Below, piece by piece: positions 48,106 to 59,773 of a stretch of DNA of 64,000 nt. Each line of letters starts with the position of its first letter. Position 1 is the stretch's first letter. Under the pieces are notes generated by a model. The model saw nothing but the letters and a program-made list of their open reading frames with translations, had not been told where the DNA came from and made no database searches. Made by a program: the position numbers and the translations under genes. Source of the DNA: Arachnopeziza araneosa (Eukaryota; Ascomycota; Leotiomycetes; Helotiales; Arachnopezizaceae); assembly GCA_003988855.1 (NCBI GenBank), contig QYAI01000104.1, positions 1 through 64,000 on the forward strand. The letters are read 5' to 3'.

Positions 48106-50666
48106 ATGTCCCAATTTACGGGGACTCCCCAATCTCGCACGCCAGGGAGCTTTTCGCCTGTTGTGGCGCCATCATCGTCGTCAACGACATCACGTCCTCC
48201 TCTACGAAAAGTAGATTCCTCGAGCTCCGAAGAAACCATCCCTCTCCAACCCTCAAAACAACGAGCCTCCCCGCAGCCTCAGGCGCCACCGCGGCCTCCT
48301 GCTCTCTACGCGCTCTCGACAGGAAATCCGAGCTCTGGTTCTCTGCAAAACTTCTCTCGTCCGACGGCTGCGCATCGTGCCGACGCCCCATTAAGAAATG
48401 CCTCGCCGTTGACCCAGTCCTCGAGCAGTAGTTTTCACCACGGCCACGGGCGGAAACATTCTTCGACTCAGGGTAGCTTCGAACCGTACCTTCCGACAGC
48501 TGCAACGAGCAATCTGGGGAATATGGCGAATATGAACTCGAATGCAGGCGCGGGACTGAGTGCGAGCCAGATAGCTGCGCAGGCTGCTATGCAGCATCAG
48601 ACACTACACAATCGACAACGGTCGCAGACGCTTCCTGTTCCTCAGCTTGATACTGGTTTGAAATTGCAGGTCCATCGACAGAATACTAGAGGCCCCACGA
48701 GTCCGCCACTTTTGAGCCTAACAGAAGCTTCGGGACCAAGAGATACAGGTTTTGGGGGACAGATTTATCAAAATGGTTTGTTAGGGGGTTCGCATGGTAG
48801 TGCCGCTCAGACAGCTGCAAGTCTAGTGTTTCCAAAGTCACCCGCAATGTCTCCAAGCCTTGCCCCTGTGGAGCATATGCCACCCCCAGACAAACCTTTG
48901 AAATCGGAGAAGTCCAAAGTTAAACTCTTTTCACGACCAGGGAAGATTGGAACCTCCAAAGAGAAGGAGGTTAAAGCTCCGTTACCGAGTCCGAGTAAGC
49001 TGGTTTTCAGTAGGAGCAATCATAGTACCAACAGTTTAGCAGATAGCATGTCCAGCGCCGCAAGCATGTATAGCATGGCAAATTCCTCCACGGCCACGAT
49101 ACGGCAGATCGATACACAGCAGCCGGAAAAGGAGAAGGAGAAACATAAGCACAATTTCTTGAGCAGGCAGAAACATAAGTTGAGCAGCAAGGATGATCAT
49201 CATCTGCCACTGTCGAGCGCAGCGAGTAATTCCAAACCCGCAGATCCAAGTGCGCCCAGTAGCTTGTATAACTTCAACTTGCCGCCAAGTCCAGGGCCAA
49301 CGACTACAAGTTTCGCGAAGAGTATGAGTGGGCTAGATTTGAGACATGGTGGGAGAGCTTTGAGAGAAAAGAAGAAAGAGGAGAAAAGCGATGCGCTAAG
49401 GGAGAACGAGCTGTCATACCAAACCAGCAATGAATGGCCAGGACCTTCAAGTCTGGGATCTGCAGGAGCTTCCTCGTATCTCGGCGCTGCAGCTGGTAGC
49501 TTTACTCCTAGCAGTTATGGCGACACAAGTGACCTTTCGAAGTTCGGGTTGAACAACATGGGAGCTGATGATGCTTGGCCGTTCTTGAAAGCTAGGCTGC
49601 TGATTATTTTCGAAGGTGAAGATCTGAGGTTACCGGTAGAGGATTTCAATCGGCTGGTATCGTGAGTAAAAACGACTTTCTACTGTGTCTTACTAACGAC
49701 GATAGTCTCCATCTTCAATCTTGCGTCCGAAAACGTACACCAAATATAATAGTCGAAGATCTCCGCGATCTCCTTCATACCGGCTTTAGCTCTCTTGACC
49801 AAACCCTCCGACGGACCCCAGACGATCGTCTTATTCCTCATCTAGTAGAAATGTGGCTATTCACATTCACCACCGTGCTTCCATACATGCAAGCTGTCTT
49901 CCTTCCTCTCGATCTCGAGTTTTCTGGTCACGGCCCGCTCTTGACCCCAGATCAAGCTCGCGAATTTTGGGGTGGACTACCATCCCATACCCCTGCATCA
50001 AATGTCTTGGAAGTCCGACGGATAGTGCTGACATCCTACCGCGACACCGTCATCCTACCCAGATTCGAGACCTTGAAGACGATTTTCTCAAGATTGAGTC
50101 TCGACAGTATAAGTCTGAGCATACCCGGCGCAGAAATTCTAAGTAGTTCGCCAGACAGCTTCTCTGGCGGCCGACCAAGTACTGCTATGAGCCTTGATCC
50201 ATCTCACGCCTCTTACGGATCTCAGAACACCACGCTCTTAGACACCACGTCTAATTCAGGCAACCGCTCCCGTGCTATTTCCAATGTCTCCCACGGCTCG
50301 GATCTGAACGGCAACTCCTCGTTCGGCGGGCTAGGCATCATCCCGCCACCCCAACGCCCGTTCACTCCTTCATCCACTCATCCACTACATACTCTAAGCC
50401 GCGGCATCAGAGAGAAAACAGTAGAGGATAGCAGCAAACAGCTCACTGAAACGGTGGGTAGAATGCTGCAGTGTGTCAGTGTATTAGCCAGTGTAGGGGT
50501 GGGCAAAGATGGAGAGGAGGTGGCGCAAAAGAAGATGGAGGAGTTGACTAGGGGCTTGAAGTTGAATTGGCTTGGCAGAGGAAGAATGGGAAGAGATAGG
50601 AGAGGCCTGGTGGGTGCACGGATGCCGGCTGGGGGTTTTGGGGCAAGTATAAGAGTTGAGGGATGA
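48106..50666 (+). CDS. HbrB/Bit61-type TORC2 subunit (PRR5-like)
   Basis: Exons 48106-49661 and 49706-50666 (44-bp intron with a TACTAAC branch site) join in frame to 838 residues. The first ~480 residues are disordered, rich in Ser, Pro, Gln and Lys. The HbrB domain starts near 490 with AWPFLKARLLIIFEGEDLRL and PVEDFNRLVS. It runs through VRKRTPNIIVEDLRDLL, TGFSSLDQTL, PDDRLIPHLVEMWLF, VLPYMQAVFLPLDLEF and LEVRRIVLTSYRDTVILPRF to SRLSLDS. The domain is shared by Aspergillus HbrB, yeast Bit61 and animal PRR5. It is a TORC2 accessory subunit tied to polarised hyphal growth and cell-wall integrity. The tail is low complexity with one helical segment (TETVGRMLQCVSVLASVG). Confidence 0.88.
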
Positions 50667-52255
50667 AAAAGTTGGCTTGATTTTGATTCTTTCGCATATC
50701 TCACAACCAGGCGTATTTGAGGTCTATCTGCCGCGGCGTTCCGGATGGCAGGTTATTCAAAGTTCAATGTAACATAGGATGGGATACCTCAGGATAAGCA
50801 TAGCGTCGGGTAACGGTGTTTGGTTATCTGGGATCATGGAACGAATGAACCAGACTAGGGCGGCGTACAAATTTTGTATCAATAGAACAAAGAATCCATA
50901 CCATTCTTCAATGCTCGGAAGTTTAGAGGAGATCGAAGTAGACTAGTGAAGCTGGTGATTGTGTATATCTCTTTCGTAGAGTAAAGGTAGGTTGCCATCT
51001 ATTAATAGGCTTTCAGCATCGGTGTCTTCGTTCTCCAAGGCTTCCTCACTCGAAGCCAATGGGGTTATTTTTACTCAAGGCTCTTCTGACGATTTACAAA
51101 GTTGAATCTTCTGTCCCACCTCTTAATCCTTGCTTTCTTGTCAACATTTTCCTTGCTACAACGATGTGCCTGTGTTATCGGAAGGATTCAGCACATGAAA
51201 AGGCATATAAGGCTGAGGAGTCTCAAATGCCGGTGCCTGTCTTTGAACCATACTCGAGTAGGAATATCAACGCATGGCTCCTCCATAGCCCGCCTGCTCG
51301 GCGACAAGTTCTTGCACACCCGTTTTCTGCGCATAACGATCTTGATCACCCGGATGATCGTTCGGAGAAACCGACCTCGGCTAACATTTTTCGGCTGTGT
51401 TGATGCCTTGATCAAGTCGGTAGGCAACACTCCATGTTCTGTAGTGCTCATCTTCAATGTGGATTGTGCTTCAATCGCTCAGAAAAAGAAAAAGGGAATT
51501 CTTCAGGGTGATGGAGCCATTGGTTCGTAACTTGCTATCAGGGCTTTCCTTCGCATGGAATTGCTTTTGATTGTCGGCCTGAAATCTTCCAAGTTGCATT
51601 TGGCAATTGGGACAAATTCTCGCTACTGGCACGGGAAAATCCCAGGCCCACTTTGAAATCGGCACTTCCTTCTCATCAGAGCATCTGCACGAACTCCGCC
51701 TCGAAGAAAGATGAGGTTATTACTGCCGCATAACTGGCTGTGCAACATCTTTCCGGGTGGCAAGTCCACCCTGCTAAAGAACCGGGCTCAAGGCAGATCC
51801 AGAGCGATCAAGTCCTTCAAGTCCTTCAAACCAGATTTTTGGTTTGTGGATTAGAAGGCCATCGTCTTCTCAAGACGCCACTTCAAGTTATCCCTCGAGT
51901 CCTGCAAGGCTGAAATACCCTGGTATTGTGATTCAATCTTTACAGTACGTCTTGGAAGAAAAAAAAAAATACGAGACTCACCCTATCGGCGATCCTCGAA
52001 CAGATTATGGCGTTCAGTAATGGAGGCTGTGTATGCATGCAGTCATTTATGGGTTTCTACGTCGCGATCGTGACGACTCAAAGGCCGCAAGGTGTGGCGA
52101 TGATATGCAGAGTCCATGCCCTTCTAGTGTCTCAGGCTCGGTGTGGAAACTCACATTGAAACTTGGACAGAGCTGTATTACTAAGCCATAGCATGATATT
52201 AGCCCATCCAATTTCTTATTCGAGTTATTATTGTCAATTCATAACTTTGTGTCTG
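50667..52255. other. Intergenic stretch, 1.6 kb
   Basis: This is the 3' flank of HbrB followed by the upstream region of the large GTPase-patatin gene. Small open frames at 51059-51530 have no recognisable features. A poly-A run (gaaaaaaaaaaat) lies at about 51959-51971. Confidence 0.45.
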
Positions 52256-55200
52256 ATGGCTGGTGCTTCTGGATCCGCACAAGGTTTCAACCCTTACAGC
52301 GGCCTGGAAAGTTTCGATAGGGAGTGGGCTGCTTCACCTGCTCCATCAAACTTGATTGACCTCTCTAGCAGAAGCTCTGCAGTCACGGCTCGACCTTCGG
52401 GTGGCCGTCATGCCGTAGCCAACTCTCAATCCAACCGGTAAGACAGTCTATATCAGAGCTACCTGCGAATGCGTTAGTGACTCCAGCAAGCTTACATGTC
52501 TCTGATAACCTTATCCAACAACCAAGCCTCTTGGACAGCAGTTCGGATGTTTCTGTGGATATTAGGTTAGTATTCTCGGATCTAATGGGCTGTACAGTTG
52601 ATCTTACACCAACTCAAATCCAGCCACGTAGCTTGGACACCGACTACTTCGATCAGCCAGCCTAACTTGGGATCACCTCATGGCATTTTACCATCCTCTG
52701 CTCCTCAACCCAGTATTGCGGCAAGTACATACAAATGTGGCTGTTGCAACAGAAGAGGACGAGACCGGTATTATTGTAACAGATGCGGAGTCGTATATTG
52801 CCAGAGGTGTTGGGATCAACAGTTTCCCCATTCAGGCTCGATAGGCGATACTCATGAACGAATAGATATGCGAGATCATGAAATCCTGAGTGCAAGCCTA
52901 CGACCTGAGAGAACCGAGTCGGAGCAGAAAGAACTGCATAGAAAGGATGAGAATTCGACCTGGTTCGGAGTGGTGCGAGAAAGTGGAACTGAAGAATTCA
53001 CTTTCCTAGACCACGGTCGATTTCCGAAGATGATGACGGAGATGTCTAAGAAAGGGAGACGAAACCTGTACCCAGGGCTTGTTTCATTTGTTGGCCACAC
53101 AGGTAGTGAACACATCCATACATCCATCAAGGAGTCTGCGCTAACTTGTTTCAGGCGCTGGTAAAAGCACTATTGTCAAACTTCTTATCGAGGTTAGTGA
53201 TGTCCAATGCTTACAAGAGGTATTTCTTATCTGAAATAACGCCTAGCTTAATTCTCGCAATGATATAAGACTCGAAACGCCTGTAGTTGGATCTCTTGAG
53301 GCTAGAAACAGCCCCACAAGTGCAGATGTTCATCTCTACGCGGATCCTAATACGTCTGAACAAGACAACCCCATGCTTTATGCCGACTGCGAAGGATTAG
53401 AAGGAGGAGAGATTCCTCCTACTGCTACAAACTTGAATGAAGTGCATGAAGACCATACACACACTAGGGAGGCATGCCATAGCTCAGACAGAAACATTAC
53501 GTGGGCTACCACTGCTGAACGTCGGACACGGCAATTCGCTGTTGCCAACCTGTATCCACGATTTCTTTACACTTTCTCAGATGTTGTCGTCTTTGTGCTT
53601 AAGAATGGAAGGTACTATATTACAGTTCTTATTTCCTGATATGTTCTAACTTTTAACTCATTAGGGAATTTGAAAATGTTGCAAAGAGCCTTCTTCAGTG
53701 GGCTGCAGCGGCTCTAGAAAAATCTTCCAACCAACCCATGCTTCCGCATGCGATACTGGCACTCAATGAATCTCCTAACGAGCTTCCAGACTCGCATTGG
53801 AACTCCGAAAATGCAACTAGAAGGCTCTTCGACGAGTATCGCGACAGCATACATAGTAACCCTAGCTTCGACCCGTATCTCGACTTTTGGAGAAGTCACA
53901 AACGTATAGATTCTTTGGAAGCACTGCTCTTGCAGTACTACTCTAGTATTAGAGTCATCAACATTCCTTCTAAAGGTCGTCCTAAACTAATTAAGCAGCA
54001 AATTACCACCCTCTACGACCAAGTCAAGCTCTGTTGTAAAGAGTCTCGTGGAGCCAAATTATCCTCACGAATGTTGTTCACAGCGGACGAGCTTCATCCA
54101 TATATGGTGTCTGCCTTTGATCATTTTGCCACGAATTTGGATGAACCATTCGACTGCGTTAAAATTTCTTACACAAATAGTCCCATCCCAATGGATTTCG
54201 CTGGTAACATTGTCAAACTAGCTCGCATGGCCACAGAATCTCGTCGTGACATATATGTGGACGTCATCTTTGGGGAACTAAGTTATATGGTTGCATCAAC
54301 AATCATGCTAGATGCCGCGCGGCACCGTAAAATTGGTATTTCTCAATACTCTAAATATGATATGTGCTAATAATATAGGGACTGCGGAGACTGTGTTTCC
54401 CAATTATCTAGGTTATTGCGACGATGCTATTGAAGACTTTTGCGACAGATTCTGGCCTTGCGAGTTCCGCAATGGACGTGGGACATGCGTTAATGTCAAA
54501 GCGGGTCATAAAACTTCCAAAGGCCATCAAGGGAGAGATGGTCGTGTAATTGGAAGAGGCAGCTACCAGTCAAGCTTCTCAACAAGTACCTTCCGCCCCC
54601 AATTCCGGGATATGATATACAACAATCTTCAGCAACTTCTTGGAAAATTGGCCCGGACGCGTAATCCTGAGGCTCCTACAACTGAAGCGCAAGATGCGGC
54701 AAAGCTACACTCGAAATGGATTCTTAAGCCATTTTTTCGAAATCTAGGTGGCGCCGACACCTTTCAAAGCAACTCAGTTTGCCTTTGTTGTCTTATGGAA
54801 CTCCCGGAGCATCCTCTGCCTTGTGGCCATGTTCTATGCACGCCTTGCGTCAAAGCCTATGGCTTATCTCGCGGGAAATGCCATATCGATATGATGGCAT
54901 GTCCTCTTGAACTCAACGGTTCACACTTCGAAGTTCGCTGCCAAATTATTTTAAAGCCTCCGACAGCTGGCGTTCGCATTTTAACACTCGATGGGTAAGT
55001 TGTTTGGAATATATAATATCCATCAACATGGCTAATGAACTCTTAGTGGTGGAATTCGGGCTGTGGCTGAGTTAGAATGTCTCCGGATCCTGAAGCAGGA
55101 ACTTGGAGGCAAAATCCCGCTGCGGGCATTTTTTGATCTTATTGTAGGGACCAAGTATGCCTCTATTATTCTCGACTCCTATTTGATATGACTACTGATG

Positions 55201-57719
55201 AACTGGTACCAGTACCGGTGGAATGATTGCACTAGACCTCGCTACGATTGATGAAAGAGCCTCAAGGGATGTTGGTGGAGTAAGCAACAAGTTTGAAGAG
55301 TTCTGCCAAGCTGCCTTTACCCATGCGAACATGCTTTCTAGTGTACCATTTGTCTCGAAACCAAGATACCGCACAGGGCCATTAGAGATAGCTCTTAAAC
55401 GATCTTATCCCAATGATCCTCTATTCGGATGGTCACCAAGAAGAGTAGGGCCACAACCAAAGGTCGCTGTGGTCTCTTCGTTGAACAGTTCAAAGTCTAT
55501 CGTCCTTTCAAACTATAACAGGCCCAGTTCTGATGGTATGTATTTATACAAATTCCTTTATTACTTTGGTCTTACCTTACAAACCCATTTCTCTTACTTA
55601 CGCTAAATGCGCAGAATCTTATCTCTTTGGGCAATCAGACAATGCAAGGGAGGCAATGACACACTGGGAAGCGTAAGATTTCCTGCCAACACTTGAATCG
55701 CATTTTACTGAGTAGTTCAAGCGCAAGGGCTACTGTTACAACCCCTACTATTTTTAAAAGTTTCCTACATCCAGCTTCCCGCCGAGTCTATGTAGGAGGT
55801 AATTCTGAATATATCAACCCGGTAGAACTTGCAGATCACGAGCGGAAATTGATATTTCCTGATACTGAACACTCTCCTCCTGATATACTCATTTCAGTTG
55901 GTGCAGGATACGATCAGTCAATTAGGAGACCTTCATCAAGTTGGACAAATAATCGGCGACCAAAATCTCGGTTTGGTCACCGCATTCTAGATCCGGCGCA
56001 GGGTAGCTTTTATGCGGAAGATATCTGGGATCACTTCTATAGCTCGCTTCCTGCAAAGTACAGAGATGGAAACCAGTACATTCGACTGAACCCAGGCATC
56101 AACCGTCCCGTCCCCAAGCTTGATGACGTAGACGAGATGGCAACCTACAAGAGGGAGATTCAGGAGGTCTTGCGAGATGTTGACTGGACAAATATTGCCC
56201 AACGGCTTATTGCGTCCTGTTTCTTTATTGATATCATACAGCCGCCCACCGAAAGAGAGAATCAGACACTTGTTTGTAAAGGTTTGTGTTTAATTTCTAC
56301 ATTGAATTATCTAGTTTATCGCTAATACACCGGCAGGTTCTATCGAATGTCGATTTTCTGGTGTCAATATACGCCGCCTCGGTGAATTTTTCAACGAGAC
56401 CAGAAATGGGAACAATTTATATTTCTCGATCCGAGAAAGAGACTCAGGGAATAACGCGGTGGCTTACCTCCTCACTGGAACGGTGATTACAAAAATGATC
56501 CAAGAACAGCGTTTCTATTTAGGGCCCATTGACATAATAGTCTCTCAACGGATTGCCATTGTCGATATCGCTTTACACTTTAGTAGAAACCGTAGTTTTT
56601 CGATAAGTGGTTTTCCAAGGCACTTGCAACAGGATGAGACAAAACGTAAGCTATCTTGTGTTTTTCTGGTGCTCTCATTTCATGAAAAGACTAATTCGAT
56701 AACTAGCAATACACCGTCAACAAAGCCGCGCTAGTAGATGGCGTCCTGAAAATCGACAGGCAAATCGTGAGGACTGGACTGGTCCTTCGACAACTCAATC
56801 TACTCAACCCACCACTAATCTGTCGCAATATAGAAGCTCAAGCTATATCTGTGGACACACAAGATTACCATACGCTAGAGAGGAGCTGCATGGCAACCTA
56901 GCTCAGTCTTCAGTTCAAAGGCCTGCAGTGGAGCTGGAATCTAGAGAGTTTCTCCCATCACAGACTGGAGAAAGTCAAGTTGGCTTGCCTGTACAAGCCT
57001 CGATTGACGTCGACGAATCTTCGATAATCCGAATTCATCAGGCTTATAATGAAACAGACAAAGCCCGCAGTGATTCTCTTGAGACTCGTCATCGTCGACA
57101 AAGAGTTGACTCGGACTTAGAAACAGTACTTAGCAACTCGCCCAGACCGCGCACACTGCTGAGAGCGACAAGAAACCTCTCAAACGAGGATCGAATAACA
57201 ACAAGGGGATCCAGACTCGCGAATTCATCAGGGCCACATGTACCTGAAACTTCACCAATGCAGTCGGCTAGCATTTCTCAGCTAGAGGGGCGTCAACAGC
57301 AGCGCGGACGAGCTCAACGGACCCCCATGGCCACTAATTCCCTAGGCAACGAAGCAACCGCGGCTCTTGCATCTACCAGATCAAGAGCAGCGAATCTCTT
57401 GCAGGTACCGCAAGATTCAATGATGACAGATAGAAACATTGACTTGGATGAGGGGTCTGCGACAAGCGCATTAGCGAGTAGTTTTCCCCAGACACAGCAG
57501 TCGAGGCGACAGTCTTCTGAGCGTAGAAACCGCGACAGCTCAGATCAGTTACAATCGGACATGAGTCAAAGACCACGGGGACAATCCCCAGAGGATAGAC
57601 GGGATAGAGAACGCGGCTCCGTTCGGGCACTTGCTTCATCCATGGTGTATCCGCCAATCCCTGAGCGGAGACGACGGCAGCGGAGGTCTTCGAGATCTTC
57701 AGAGGAGCGGCGGACCTAG
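52256..57719 (+). CDS. Zinc finger - GB1/RHD3-like GTPase - RING-like - patatin-like multidomain protein
   Basis: Thirteen exons join in frame to about 1600 residues: 52256-52437, 52491-52565, 52624-53102, 53155-53192, 53247-53611, 53665-54335, 54379-54994, 55047-55154, 55213-55535, 55615-55672, 55716-56281, 56337-56645, 56707-57719. Domains: disordered 1 to ~120; Cys-rich finger ~124-165 (CGCCNRRGRDRYYC.RC..YCQRCW). Large-GTPase-like domain ~235-600 with P-loop GHTGAGKST (243-251, split by an intron), switch DCEGL (305-309) and FSDVVVFVLKNG. RING-like finger ~738-778 (CLCCLMELPEHPLPCGHVLC, then CVKAYG). Patatin domain from DGGGIR (808-813) to about 1250; Ser/Arg/Gln-rich tail. The patatin nucleophile motif reads GTNTGG (Asn845), and the DGG/DGA Asp is replaced (YVGGNSEYINPV). 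The first intron (acceptor AAG) is the least certain. Activity and role are unknown; a sensor or immunity role is inference. Confidence 0.82.
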
Positions 57720-59773
57720 AACAGAGGTAAGGTGTTCGGAATGCTGACGTGACCTGAACTGCGAGGGAAATAGTTCGAAGATGAGTCCTTTTCTTTATTA
57801 GTATATGTTGAATGTGATTTTAATGTAGCGAAATAGTGTAGGTTTAAGGGACTTTAATGCGGAGGTATGGGCAGAACTATTGGCTTGGGGATCAGAAGCC
57901 TTTTTGTATGGAATCAGGGACTTGGTTCATTTCGTACTTGTTGAATTCTTTCATGAAAATTTTCTTAAATCAATAAAGACATCATCGAATCATACAGCTT
58001 CGGATGACAAAAGCACCGGTTCCTTGTGCACCATTAATTTCGTCAACCCATCCCGTCTCAATAGCCAATTCAGCCAAATCAACAACCTCCTGGTCATGCT
58101 CAAGCGCCTCATTCCAACGTCAACTTTCCAGTTGCCAGATCGAGCTCAATGCCTCATATCCTCAAAATCCTGACCCGCCTGCATCGTCGAGAGAAGCGAG
58201 TATACATGATCATCCGACTCTTTACAACACCAAGGCATCGGCGTGAGCCGAACTCTCCCATTTCCCAAAACTTGCACCTGTACCTTGTTAACCTTGACGT
58301 CCCTTTCTCAAACCTGCTAGATTTGAAGCAGCTCCCTGTCAATTTTCTACTCTAGGAATGACATGTTAGAGGTTCTCTTAACTTTTCGGTTTGGCGATAA
58401 AGTAGCTTCTCTTTTGGATATTTTTCCAAAGTGTCAACTCTAGAAAGAATCATCATCTTGATTTGTTCTCTCGCCTGTTATCCTAAAAAGGTTCTTTACA
58501 GGGCCAAATGGCATGCCGACTGTTTTGAGTACTAATGAGTGTGAGATAAGGAGCTATTCGACAATGCAGGTATACTTATCAGCAGAATCCAAGGTTGCGC
58601 ATCCAGGTCAGCGGCATCCATCTTCAGGCTGAGATTGACGTACGCACGTGAATCAGGCTTACCGTTGGGGGCCAAACCTGGTTACCAGTTGTCAGTGTTA
58701 AAGCATAGTATGGAGTACCAGAGCTGTGCTCTTATATCTCCCTAAATTTTCATCCCCTTGGATGAGATCCCCATCCAATAACACCCTAATCACGTGACAA
58801 GGATATCGAGGACTGCACCTGGGCATTGTCAAGATATCACGTCTACAGTGATTACAGTTCCTGGTTCTGCAATACAAAAATGAAAAACTTTAGGCTCCAA
58901 ATTCACAGTCGTCACTTGCCCAACTTATCCTAACATCGTTCACGGCCTTCATGAAGTAGTTGGTTGTGTGCAAGCTGATGTTCATTAAGGAAGAAGAAGT
59001 GTATCGCATTGGTGCGGGTTGTGATGAGTTGAACTGTCACTTCTTGTTTCCCAAAGATAAAGCTTGCTTCTTGTCTTAACTAGTTGCGTTATAGAAATAG
59101 TTCTTAGTCTAAGGTGCCTTTATTGCATTTGAAAGTTGGAACCGCATACTCAAAAGACGGGACGACACAGGGAAACGAAAATAATCTTTTGATCCAACTT
59201 TTGATTGCTTCCTCACCCAAACACTCCTAGTCACAGTATCTATCTATCCACGGCCTCCCATCCTCGCTTGCTCGCGCTCTACCCAAAACACAGCTACGTA
59301 CAACGACACTTAGACCTAATCACCACCACTCTTTTCATCCCACCTCCCTACAACTGCTCCAAAGCACGGGTATAAAAGCCCAATCCGTTGCATGGCATTT
59401 CAAAAAAATAACAGCACCGCCACGATACACCTGAATATATAAATATAACGCCTTGCGGCTCAACGCCATTGAGTCCTAACCCACCCGCAAATATAATACA
59501 AGATTACCCGCGACGCCCTGTTCCATTCCATGCTGAGAATACAAATATTGTGTGATAATGATAACGATTAACGGTGACAGCTCTGCTCCCGATATGTGCG
59601 CTATGATACGGTAAGTGTAACCAGGTAAGCGTCTAGGAGTTTTGTGTTATCGTGCAGCAGCAGCTTATTAAGCCCGGATATATCCAGGAGAAGAATGCGG
59701 CTCGGGAATGGTGCCTAAAAGAGGTTGCCGTGCCTAGCACTACCCTTGAAGTTCAAACCACGACATCCGCTTT
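57720..59773. other. Convergent 3' flanks and non-coding DNA, 2 kb
   Basis: No gene recognised. The 59200-59773 part is C/A-rich and probably holds the 3' UTR of ptaB. TCACGTGA lies at 58790-58797 and a further CACGTG at 58645. Short frames around 58000-58350 look random. Confidence 0.45.

Noticed and set aside
47811..48431. 206-codon plus-strand frame over the HbrB start
   Set aside because: It is a shifted frame overlapping the well-supported HbrB first exon.
51059..51530. Two overlapping plus-strand frames
   Set aside because: No domain, no splice continuity and poor amino-acid composition.
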